From positions 1,839,276 to 1,903,275 of the forward strand of contig NZ_AQUI01000002.1 of the NCBI RefSeq assembly GCF_000371785.1: a stretch of DNA of 64,000 bases. Reading direction: 5' to 3'. Made by a program: the position numbers and the translations under genes. Source of the stretch: Actinopolyspora halophila DSM 43834 (GTDB taxonomy: Bacteria > Actinomycetota > Actinomycetes > Mycobacteriales > Pseudonocardiaceae). The notes beneath the pieces are model-generated. The model had not been told where the DNA came from and did not search any database. It was given only the letters and a program-made list of their open reading frames with translations. Positions 57,736 through 64,000 of the stretch are shown here, in pieces. The first letter of the stretch is position 1, and each line of letters begins with the position of its first letter.

Positions 57736-58041
57736 TCAGCGCGCCGTCTCGCCCGCGGGGTCCGCGGCGGGGGCTCCCCGGACGGAGTGGGTTGAGGGGG
57801 CACCGCGCCATACGGCCGCCAGCTCCTGCGTAGGCAGCCCTAGCGCGTCCCCCAAACCGATGACGGTGCCGAAGGCCGGGGTGGGCAACCGTCCGGATTC
57901 GATCTTGCGCAGGGTTTCCGGGGATATGCCCGCGACTCGTGCCACCTCGTGGGGATCGCGCTCGCCTCGGGCGTCCCGGAGTAGGGTGCCGAGCCGTTTC
58001 CCCGCCTCGATCTGCTCGGACGTGAGCGGAAGACGCACCAT
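57736..58041 (-). CDS. XRE-family regulator divergent from map
   Basis: The 101-residue protein is almost only a helix-turn-helix domain: SEQIEAGKRLGTLLRDARGE, then VARVAGISPETLRKIESGRL and FGTVIGLGDALGLPTQELAAVW. The tail is Pro/Ala-rich without a sensor domain. ATG 58041 is leaderless in form: TACCAT (58048-58053 minus) ends six bases before it. A palindrome covers the promoter spacer, so it probably represses itself and the divergent map gene. Confidence 0.85.
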   Translation of the reverse strand: MVRLPLTSEQIEAGKRLGTLLRDARGERDPHEVARVAGISPETLRKIESGRLPTPAFGTVIGLGDALGLPTQELAAVWRGAPSTHSVRGAPAADPAGETAR

Positions 58042-58058
58042 ATTCGCATGGTATGTCC

Positions 58059-58072
58059 GGTATTGAAATACC
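58059..58072. promoter_or_regulatory. Operator palindrome 1 in the xre/map region
   Basis: GGTATTGAAATACC is a perfect inverted repeat (6 bp, 2-bp centre). It lies in the spacer and at the edge of the -35 of the xre promoter. Its centre is 29 bp from that of the second copy. Confidence 0.7.
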
Positions 58073-58087
58073 AAAAGAAGAGCTTCT

Positions 58088-58101
58088 GGTATTTTAATAC
58101 C
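58088..58101. promoter_or_regulatory. Operator palindrome 2 in the xre/map region
   Basis: GGTATTTTAATACC has the same arms as palindrome 1, GGTATT and AATACC. It covers the likely -10 of map (TATTTT or TAATAC). The AT-rich character of 58061-58100 stands out in this GC-rich window. Confidence 0.7.
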
Positions 58102-58128
58102 GGAAGTTCGAATGCGAAGGAGAGCTCC

Positions 58129-58893
58129 TTGATCGAGTTGAAGTCCACTGCCGAGATCGACCACATGCGTTCCACGGGGCGGTTCGTGAGCGAAGTGCTG
58201 ACCGAGCTGGGTGAGAACGCCACAGCGGGGACGAACCTTCTCGAGCTCGAGGAGCGCGCTCGTGCGGCTCTTCGTCGTCGTGGAGCGAAGTCCTGCTACT
58301 GGGACTACGAGCCCTCGTTCGGTGACGGCCCGTTCCGCAATGTCGTCTGTCTCTCCGTGAACGACGCGGTGCTGCACGGCCTGCCCCGTGACTACGTTCT
58401 CGGTGACGGGGACGTGCTGAGCATGGACCTCGCGGTCGAGATCGACGGATGGGTGGCCGATTCGGCTCGTAGCGTCATCGTGGGAACGCCGGCCGAGGAG
58501 GACGTTCGTCTCGTGCGGGCCACCGAGGAAGCCCTGGAGGCCGGGATCGCGGCCGCTCGGCCGGACAGCCGGCTGGGGGATGTCTCGGCGGCGATCGGGG
58601 CCGTCGCACGCGAGTACGGCTACTCGGTCAACACGGAGTTCGGCGGGCACGGACTGGGGCGGACCATGCACGAGGAACCGCACGTATCCAACGAGGGAAC
58701 CAGGGGACGTGGACTGCGCCTGCGTCCCGGGCTGACCATCGCCCTCGAGCCCTGGTTCGCCCGCCTGACCGACCGGATCGTCCTCGACGAGGACGGGTGG
58801 ACGATTCGCTCGGCGGACGGTTCACGCACGGCTCACTCCGAGCACACCGTGGCGGTCACCGAAGGGGGACCACTGGTGCTGACCCGGCCCTGA
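58129..58893 (+). CDS. map: Type I methionine aminopeptidase
   Basis: MetAP removes the initiator methionine from nascent proteins. The 254-residue enzyme keeps all five metal ligands: Asp100 (SMDLAVEIDGW), Asp111 (ADSAR), His174 (GGHGLGRTMHEEPHV), Glu207 (LEPW) and Glu238 (SEHTVAV), with the same spacing as E. coli MetAP. It lacks the N-terminal zinc-finger or SH3-like extension of some actinobacterial isoforms. The TTG at 58129 has AAGGAGA six bases before it. It is divergent from an XRE gene and not beside secY/adk, the usual place of the main map gene, so it is probably a second isoform. Confidence 0.93.
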   Translation: MIELKSTAEIDHMRSTGRFVSEVLTELGENATAGTNLLELEERARAALRRRGAKSCYWDYEPSFGDGPFRNVVCLSVNDAVLHGLPRDYVLGDGDVLSMDLAVEIDGWVADSARSVIVGTPAEEDVRLVRATEEALEAGIAAARPDSRLGDVSAAIGAVAREYGYSVNTEFGGHGLGRTMHEEPHVSNEGTRGRGLRLRPGLTIALEPWFARLTDRIVLDEDGWTIRSADGSRTAHSEHTVAVTEGGPLVLTRP

Positions 58894-59060
58894 CCTCTCG
58901 GGAACGAGACGGAGGACCCCGGTCCGCGCCGACCGAGCACTCCTGTCGGAACGGGGCCTTCCGCGAGGACTTCGGCGGCGAAGGCGATGCCGTCGCACCG
59001 GACGGGTGCGTGGCGCCGGCCTGCTTAGTGCGTCGCCACCCGGTCGGGGAGAATGGTCGT

Positions 59061-59780
59061 GTGAGCGATGAGCGCCGCCGATCCGACTCGACGTCCTCCG
59101 AGGAACACACGGCACGGGCGGACTCCGCCGTGGCGCGGGAGTCACCCCGCTGGCGGCTGCTGGGCCTGCTGTTCGGGATCTCCCTGGTGCTGCTCGGGCT
59201 GGACGTGCTCACCAAGTCGCTGGCGATAGCGCGGCTCGAAGGACAACCACCGGTCGAGTTGTTCGGTGGAGCGCTCTACCTGGTGCTCTTCCGCAATCCG
59301 GGAGCGGCCTTCAGCATCGCCACCGGACTCACCTGGGTGCTCGCGCTGCTGGCGATAGTGGTGATCGGGGTCATCATCTGGTTCGCTCCGAAGCTGCGTT
59401 CGAAGGGGTGGGCCGTCGGCATCGGTCTCGTCCTCGGAGGCGCCACCGGCAATCTGGTGGACCGGATCTTCCGGGAACCGGGGCCCCTGCGCGGCCACGT
59501 GATCGACTTCCTGTCGGTGCTGGCTCCGGACGGCAGCGTCTGGCCGGTTTTCAACCTGGCCGACTCGGGAATCGTCTGCGGCGGGGTGCTCATCGTGCTG
59601 CTCGCGCTGCTCGGATACGACTACGACGGGACCGTGCAGCGGAAGAAGTCCCGGAGCGCGGCGGACGAGGGCAAGGACGAACGCGCCCCGGGGGCGATCG
59701 AACGCGAAGACAGCGGTGCGGACTCGGAGCGTTCCGGCGCCACCGATCCGGAGCGTGGTGACGGTGAGGAAAAATCTTGA
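59061..59780 (+). CDS. lspA: Lipoprotein signal peptidase
   Basis: LspA (signal peptidase II) cleaves the signal peptide from prolipoproteins. The 239-residue protein has a charged N-terminal tail of about 30 residues, four membrane helices, and the catalytic Asp pair in GNLVDRIF and [12 protein letters not shown]. The C-terminal tail of about 45 residues is acidic and rich in Arg, Ser and Gly. GTG 59061 follows GGGGAG. The stop overlaps rluD (TTGA), as in mycobacteria, where lspA and the pseudouridine synthase are also adjacent. Confidence 0.94.
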   Translation: MSDERRRSDSTSSEEHTARADSAVARESPRWRLLGLLFGISLVLLGLDVLTKSLAIARLEGQPPVELFGGALYLVLFRNPGAAFSIATGLTWVLALLAIVVIGVIIWFAPKLRSKGWAVGIGLVLGGATGNLVDRIFREPGPLRGHVIDFLSVLAPDGSVWPVFNLADSGIVCGGVLIVLLALLGYDYDGTVQRKKSRSAADEGKDERAPGAIEREDSGADSERSGATDPERGDGEEKS

Positions 59781-60709
59781 GTGACCTGCGAACACTGCCT
59801 GTTCCGGACGGCCTGGACGGTATGCGGGTCGATTCGGGACTGGCCAAACTGCTGGGGATGTCCCGCAGCGCGGTCGCCGCGCTGACCGAGTCCGACGACG
59901 TGGAGTTGGACGGCTCCCCGGTCGGCAAGTCGGACCGTCTGCTGGCAGGCTCCTGGCTGGAGGTGCGGTTACCCGAGAGCGAGGAACCGGCCGCGGTGGT
60001 TCCCGTCCCGGTCGAGGGACTGACGGTGGTGCACGAGGACGACGACATCGTGGTGGTGAACAAACCCATCGGGGTGGCGGTGCACCCCAGCCCCGGTTGG
60101 GAGGGTCCGACCGTGCTGGGTGGGCTGGCCGCCGCGGGGATCACGCTCGCGAACTCCGGACCGCCGGAACGCCAGGGAGTGGTTCACAGGCTGGACGCGG
60201 GCACCACCGGAGTCATGGTCCTCGCGAAGTCGGACCACGCCTATTCGGTGCTCAAGCGTGCGTTCAAGGAACGCACCGTGGACAAGCACTACCACGCGCT
60301 GGTGCAGGGCCATCCCGATCCGAGCAAGGGGACGATCGATGCGCCGATCGACCGTCACCCCCGGCACGACTACAAGTTCGCGGTGGTCGCGGAGGGCAAG
60401 CCCAGCGTCACGCACTACGAGATCGTGGAGGCGTTCCGGGCGGCCTCGTTGGTGGACGTGAAGTTGGAGACCGGACGGACCCATCAGATCCGGGTGCACT
60501 TCTCGGCGGTGCGGCATCCCTGTGTCGGGGACCTGACCTACGGAGCCGACCCCGTCCTCGCGCAGCGACTCGATCTCACGCGCCAGTGGCTGCACGCCTA
60601 TTCGCTGGTCTTCGAACATCCGGCCCACGGCAGGCGGGTCACGTTCGACAGCGCCTACCCCGCTGATCTGCAACGCGCTCTGGACGAGCTGCGCGCCCAG
60701 GATCACTGA
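59777..60709 (+). CDS. rluD: RluD-type 23S rRNA pseudouridine synthase
   Basis: The 310-residue protein has an S4 RNA-binding domain ([22 protein letters not shown]) and the RluA-family catalytic core with [17 protein letters not shown], whose Asp is catalytic, [11 protein letters not shown] and [12 protein letters not shown]. It probably makes the pseudouridines of helix 69 in 23S rRNA, by analogy with RluD. The TTG at 59777 overlaps the lspA stop and follows GAGGAA. It ends seven bases inside the convergent dedA gene. Confidence 0.93.
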   Translation: MSDLRTLPVPDGLDGMRVDSGLAKLLGMSRSAVAALTESDDVELDGSPVGKSDRLLAGSWLEVRLPESEEPAAVVPVPVEGLTVVHEDDDIVVVNKPIGVAVHPSPGWEGPTVLGGLAAAGITLANSGPPERQGVVHRLDAGTTGVMVLAKSDHAYSVLKRAFKERTVDKHYHALVQGHPDPSKGTIDAPIDRHPRHDYKFAVVAEGKPSVTHYEIVEAFRAASLVDVKLETGRTHQIRVHFSAVRHPCVGDLTYGADPVLAQRLDLTRQWLHAYSLVFEHPAHGRRVTFDSAYPADLQRALDELRAQDH

Positions 60710-61386
60710 TACGTTCCGGTTCCCTCGCGGGTGGGGATCGAAGATGTCTGCCCGGCCGTTTCCTCGGCGGGGAAGTCCTCGCCCGTTTCCGCCCGGCGTT
60801 GCCGCACGTTCCTGATGCCTTCGACGGCGCCCGCGACCAGAACAGCGAGAGCGATTCCCAGCACGACGCCGAGCAACGGGTGTTGTCGGAAGGTGATCCC
60901 GCCCAGATAGCCGACCATGGTGAAGTAGCTCGCCCAGCACAGGCCGCCTATACTGCTGAACCCGGCGAACGAGGGGAGCGGGAAGCGCACGCTTCCCGTG
61001 GTCAGGGTCGCCGCGGTGCGACAACCGGGGACGAACCTACAGATGATCAGGACCGAGCCGCCGCGCTGGCGCAGTGTCCGCGCGGCCCAGTCGAACGGTT
61101 TGCGTTTGCGCGCTCCGGGGCGCATTCGTTCCAGGAGCCGGCTGCCGGCCAACCGTCCGATGCCGTAGGAGACGTGGTCGCCCGTGAGTCCGCCCGCAGC
61201 GGCCACGAGCACGACGAGGGGAAGTTCGGGCTGGCCGGAAGCGGCGAAGACCCCAGAGGTGACGACCAGAGTTTCCCCCGGGATGGTCGGGAAGAATCCA
61301 TCGATGGCCACGAACACGTAGATCGCGAGGTAAAGCCACGGTGACCCCATGACGTTCTGCGCGATTTCGACGGCGTCCACGATCAC
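60703..61386 (-). CDS. DedA-family membrane protein
   Basis: The 227-residue protein has four to five membrane helices and the DedA marks [28 protein letters not shown] and RFVPGCRTA. DedA proteins act as lipid-carrier flippases, among them undecaprenyl phosphate carriers (UptA), and help keep proton motive force. The exact role here is unknown. GTG 61386 has AGGA upstream on the minus strand. It overlaps rluD by seven bases tail to tail. Confidence 0.88.
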   Translation of the reverse strand: MIVDAVEIAQNVMGSPWLYLAIYVFVAIDGFFPTIPGETLVVTSGVFAASGQPELPLVVLVAAAGGLTGDHVSYGIGRLAGSRLLERMRPGARKRKPFDWAARTLRQRGGSVLIICRFVPGCRTAATLTTGSVRFPLPSFAGFSSIGGLCWASYFTMVGYLGGITFRQHPLLGVVLGIALAVLVAGAVEGIRNVRQRRAETGEDFPAEETAGQTSSIPTREGTGTYQ

Positions 61387-61550
61387 ATTCCTGTGGTCCT
61401 TTCGGGGATGAGACCTTTCCGACGGTAGTGGTGGACCGGTCCCGCGTCATCGGGGATGTCCCCGACCCCACCCGGACAGCGGCTCGGGACCATCCGGGGC
61501 AGGAGCCCCACGCGTGGAGATCCTGCCTTCCCCGAAAGAGCTCCCGGAGC

Positions 61551-62657
61551 TCAGAGGTCCGAGATGTCCCAGGTCAGTGAGTTGGGGCCCGGCTCGGGCC
61601 GTGGTGACCACTCGACCGTGCTCAACTCGGTGTTCTCGGAGAGCACGAAGACGGTGTGCCCACCGCCCGTCTCACCGGGGGACACGCCGGAGCTGTGCGG
61701 TGGCCGGGAGGACAGCGAGACCGATGCCTTGGAAACGGGTGACCCCTCCGTGGTGACCAGAACCAGGTTCGCGTCGGGCGGCGCGTCGTAAACCGTGGAC
61801 CCCCTGTTCGTCAGCTCGGTGTGCACGACGACGGCGCGCTCGCCCTCGGCGAGGGTGTGCCCTGCCGCGCTGAACAGGAAGTCGGCCGGATCCACCACTT
61901 CGACCAGCAGGATGGAGACCGGCTCCCCGCCGGGGCCGACCCCCTCGAGCTTGGTTCCCACCTTGCCCGAGCGGGGGACGGGTGGCTGCTGAGGTGCCGC
62001 GCTCCCCGCGGGGTTCGGTTGGTCCGCCCTGGTCCAGGAGGCGGAACCGGGTGGCCCCCACCCCGCTGGGGCACCCGGTGGTCCGCCCGGCGGGGGGCCC
62101 TGGCCGGGTTGGGAGCCCGCCGGCCACTGCGGTGGTTGCCCCGGGGACGGATTCTGCGGAGCCGGGGGCTGCGGCGGTGTTTGCTGGGGCGGAGGTGCGC
62201 CGCCCTGCGGAGGTTGGGGTGGTTGCGGCGGTGGGGCGGGTGCCGGGTACGAGCCGCTCTGCGGTGTGTAGGGGCCGCTCGGCCCTCCGTAGACCGGGTG
62301 GTTACCGCTGTGTTGCCCGGACTGGTGGGGTGGTTGCGGTGGAGGGCCCCCCATGGCCGGATTTCCTCCGGCCATGGGCGGGACCGGATAGTTCCCGCTC
62401 GGTTGGCCGGGCGCCTGTGGGGTTCCGGGGTACTGCATCGGCTGCGCACCCGCTGTGGCCAGAGCGTTGCGAATTCCGTTCGGATCACATTCCACGCCGA
62501 CCACGAGCGGCAGTCCGGTCGTGGACAGTGCGGCCAGCCGTGCGGCCACGTCCCGCACGTCCATTCCGAGATGAGCGGCGAGTTCGTGCACCGCCGCGCG
62601 CCCTGTTTCGGCGACGGCGTTCAGCAGGTGTACATCCACGGGATCCGGTCCAGCCAC
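61551..62657 (-). CDS. Winged-helix, proline-rich, DUF4352-like fusion protein
   Basis: The 368-residue protein has three parts: an N-terminal winged-helix-like segment (DPVDVHLLNAVAETGRAAVH), a central stretch of about 200 residues very rich in Pro, Gly and Gln, and a C-terminal beta-sandwich resembling DUF4352 (an NRGSTVYDAPPDANLVLVTT-type strand pattern ending WEISDL-like). No signal peptide or membrane helix is visible. The combination is unusual and the function unknown. GTG 62657 is chosen because earlier codons lack similarity; TAGCGT lies eight bases before it on the minus strand. Confidence 0.6.
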   Translation of the reverse strand: MAGPDPVDVHLLNAVAETGRAAVHELAAHLGMDVRDVAARLAALSTTGLPLVVGVECDPNGIRNALATAGAQPMQYPGTPQAPGQPSGNYPVPPMAGGNPAMGGPPPQPPHQSGQHSGNHPVYGGPSGPYTPQSGSYPAPAPPPQPPQPPQGGAPPPQQTPPQPPAPQNPSPGQPPQWPAGSQPGQGPPPGGPPGAPAGWGPPGSASWTRADQPNPAGSAAPQQPPVPRSGKVGTKLEGVGPGGEPVSILLVEVVDPADFLFSAAGHTLAEGERAVVVHTELTNRGSTVYDAPPDANLVLVTTEGSPVSKASVSLSSRPPHSSGVSPGETGGGHTVFVLSENTELSTVEWSPRPEPGPNSLTWDISDL

Positions 62658-62959
62658 ATTCGGCCACGCTACCCGCCTGATCGAGAGCGGTCTTCCCGTG
62701 GTGTCGATCCGCTTCTCCGGAGCGACCGGGTGATCAGTGGAGGTCGGCCGGTGTGGCCCCCTTCGGAAGGGGCGACGCGCCAGGGGGTACTGCTCCGCTC
62801 GAGCGGGCCGCTGGACTAGGGTTGGGGCACGGCGTCCAACCACCTCCCGTCGCAGGAGCGAGGTTGCCGATCGCGCCGGTTTTCCATCCGGCCGGGTAAC
62901 TGTTTTTCCCGGTCACAGCATTGATTTGCGTCGTGTTGCTCGCGAAAGGGAGATTCGCC
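62658..62959. other. Intergenic region upstream of dnaE1
   Basis: The 302 bases contain the -10-like TAGCGT of the minus-strand gene (62666-62671), TAGGGT (62816-62821) as a possible dnaE1 -10, and a T-rich patch near 62902. The dnaE1 ribosome binding site is AAGGGAG near 62946. No gene was found. Confidence 0.45.
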
Positions 62960-64000
62960 GTGTCCTCCGATTCGTTCGTTCACCTGCACGTTCACACCGA
63001 GTACTCGATGTTGGACGGCGCGGCGAAGATGGGGGCCCTGTTCTCCGAGGCCCAACGTCTGGAGATGCCCGCGGTCGCGATGACCGACCACGGCAACATG
63101 TTCGGGGCCGACGAGTTCTACCAGCAGGCCAAGAAGGCCGGGATAAAGCCGATCATCGGCATCGAGGCCTACGTCGCTCCGCAGAGCAGGTACCACAAGA
63201 AGCCGGTGTTCTGGGGTGAGGCCAAGCAGCGCAGCATCGACGAGTTCGGTGAAGGCGGTGACGTCTCCGGCGCCGGTGCCTACACGCACATGACCATGTG
63301 GGCGCGTAACTCGGTCGGGTTGCGCAACCTGTTCACCCTGTCCAGCCGGGCCTCTTTCGAGGGGCAGTACCGCAAACCCAGGATGGACCGCGAGCTGCTC
63401 TCCGAGTACGCCGAGGGGATCATCGCCACCACCGGATGTCCTTCGGGAGAGGTGCAGACCCGGCTGCGTCTGGGGCAGTACAAGGAGGCCCTGCAGGCGG
63501 CCTCCGACTACAAGGACATCTTCGGCGCGGAGAACTTCTTCCTCGAACTGATGGACCACGGGCTGGTCATCGAGCGTTCCGTTCGCGAGAACCTGCTCAA
63601 GATCGGCAAGGAGCTGGATCTCAAACCGGTGGCCACCAACGACAGTCACTACGTGACGGTCGACCAGGCCGAGTCGCACGGCGCGCTGCTGTGCGTGCAG
63701 TCCGGCAAGACCCTCCACGACGAGAACCGGTTCCAGTTCAACGGCGACGGCTACTACCTCAAGTCGTCCGCGGAGATGCGGGAGTACTGGGACGAGGAGG
63801 TTCCCGGGGCGGCGGACAACACGCTGCTGGTCAGCGAGCTGGTCGAGTCCTACGAGGAGGTCTGGACCTACTCAGACCGGATGCCGCGCGTGACGGTCGA
63901 GGCAGGTACCACCGAACGGGACGCGCTGGCGGCAGAGGTCGAGCACTACCTGCCGACCCGTTTCCCCGAAGGTGTCAGCGACGAGTACAGGCAGCGGCTC
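62960..64000 (+). CDS. dnaE1: DNA polymerase III alpha subunit, 5' part only
   Basis: DnaE1 is the replicative polymerase. Only the first 347 codons are in the window; the frame is open to the end. The start [19 protein letters not shown] and [15 protein letters not shown] form the PHP exonuclease domain (metal-site HxH and the TDH Asp/His); NSVGLRNLF and [12 protein letters not shown] follow. In mycobacteria this PHP domain is the proofreading exonuclease. GTG 62960 has AAGGGAG eight bases before it. M. tuberculosis also has dnaE1 after lspA and the pseudouridine synthase in its neighbourhood. Confidence 0.96.
   Translation, partial: MSSDSFVHLHVHTEYSMLDGAAKMGALFSEAQRLEMPAVAMTDHGNMFGADEFYQQAKKAGIKPIIGIEAYVAPQSRYHKKPVFWGEAKQRSIDEFGEGGDVSGAGAYTHMTMWARNSVGLRNLFTLSSRASFEGQYRKPRMDRELLSEYAEGIIATTGCPSGEVQTRLRLGQYKEALQAASDYKDIFGAENFFLELMDHGLVIERSVRENLLKIGKELDLKPVATNDSHYVTVDQAESHGALLCVQSGKTLHDENRFQFNGDGYYLKSSAEMREYWDEEVPGAADNTLLVSELVESYEEVWTYSDRMPRVTVEAGTTERDALAAEVEHYLPTRFPEGVSDEYRQRL

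Overview
The window is chromosomal DNA from a high-GC actinobacterium, most likely of the Pseudonocardiales (Actinopolyspora/Saccharopolyspora-like); the genus cannot be fixed from sequence alone. Grounds: many GTG/TTG starts, leaderless genes, four-base stop/start overlaps, actinobacterial families (Wag31-type DivIVA, SepF, DUF3040, PspA/PspM/ClgR, ThyX, TIGR03085) and gene order shared with Mycobacterium tuberculosis. No tRNA, rRNA, CRISPR array, transposase or phage gene was seen, so this is core genome with a few accessory inserts.

Region 1 (1-24950) is the pnp-dapB-thyX-dapA-rnj-ftsK-argA-pgsA-cinA-clgR-pspA block: RNA decay (PNPase, RNase J), lysine/diaminopimelate synthesis (DapA, DapB), thymidylate synthesis (ThyX), DNA translocation (FtsK), phospholipid synthesis (PgsA) and the ClgR/PspA/PspM envelope-stress system. 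Between these lie a YcaQ-type DNA glycosylase, a HicB-like RHH regulator with a DUF4097 partner, a chaplin-like small secreted protein, a secreted phospholipase A2, a uracil-type permease, an orphan ParA ATPase and a methyltransferase.

Region 2 (24951-52354) is the division and cell-wall (dcw) cluster: rsmH-ftsL-pbpB-murE-murF-mraY-murD-ftsW-murG-murC-ftsQ, then ftsZ-yfiH-yggS-sepF-yggT-divIVA. A MoxR/DUF58/transglutaminase operon lies upstream on the other strand. mraZ is absent from its usual place; rsmH instead follows a good promoter and a leader of about 310 nt. A spermidine-synthase-like gene on the opposite strand separates ftsQ from ftsZ.

Region 3 (52355-64000) carries ileS behind a T-box riboswitch, a 6-phosphogluconate dehydrogenase, an XRE regulator divergent from a type I methionine aminopeptidase with two matching palindromes between them, lspA-rluD, a DedA protein, a winged-helix/proline-rich/DUF4352-like protein, and the 5' part of dnaE1, which runs off the window.

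The genes serve growth and envelope building. DapA/DapB supply meso-diaminopimelate; MurE (DNPR motif) adds it; MurF, MraY, MurG, FtsW and PbpB complete septal peptidoglycan; FtsZ, SepF, FtsQ, FtsL and DivIVA place it. The most interesting non-coding signals are the twin palindromes of the XRE/MetAP pair, a parS-like 18-bp palindrome between convergent ileS and gnd, a self-complementary leader before murE, a leaderless 10-codon ORF before ftsZ, a ClgR box before clgR, an operator over the hicB-like promoter, an intrinsic terminator with no gene in front of it upstream of ftsK, and a recurring TAnnnT-N6-start signature of leaderless genes.
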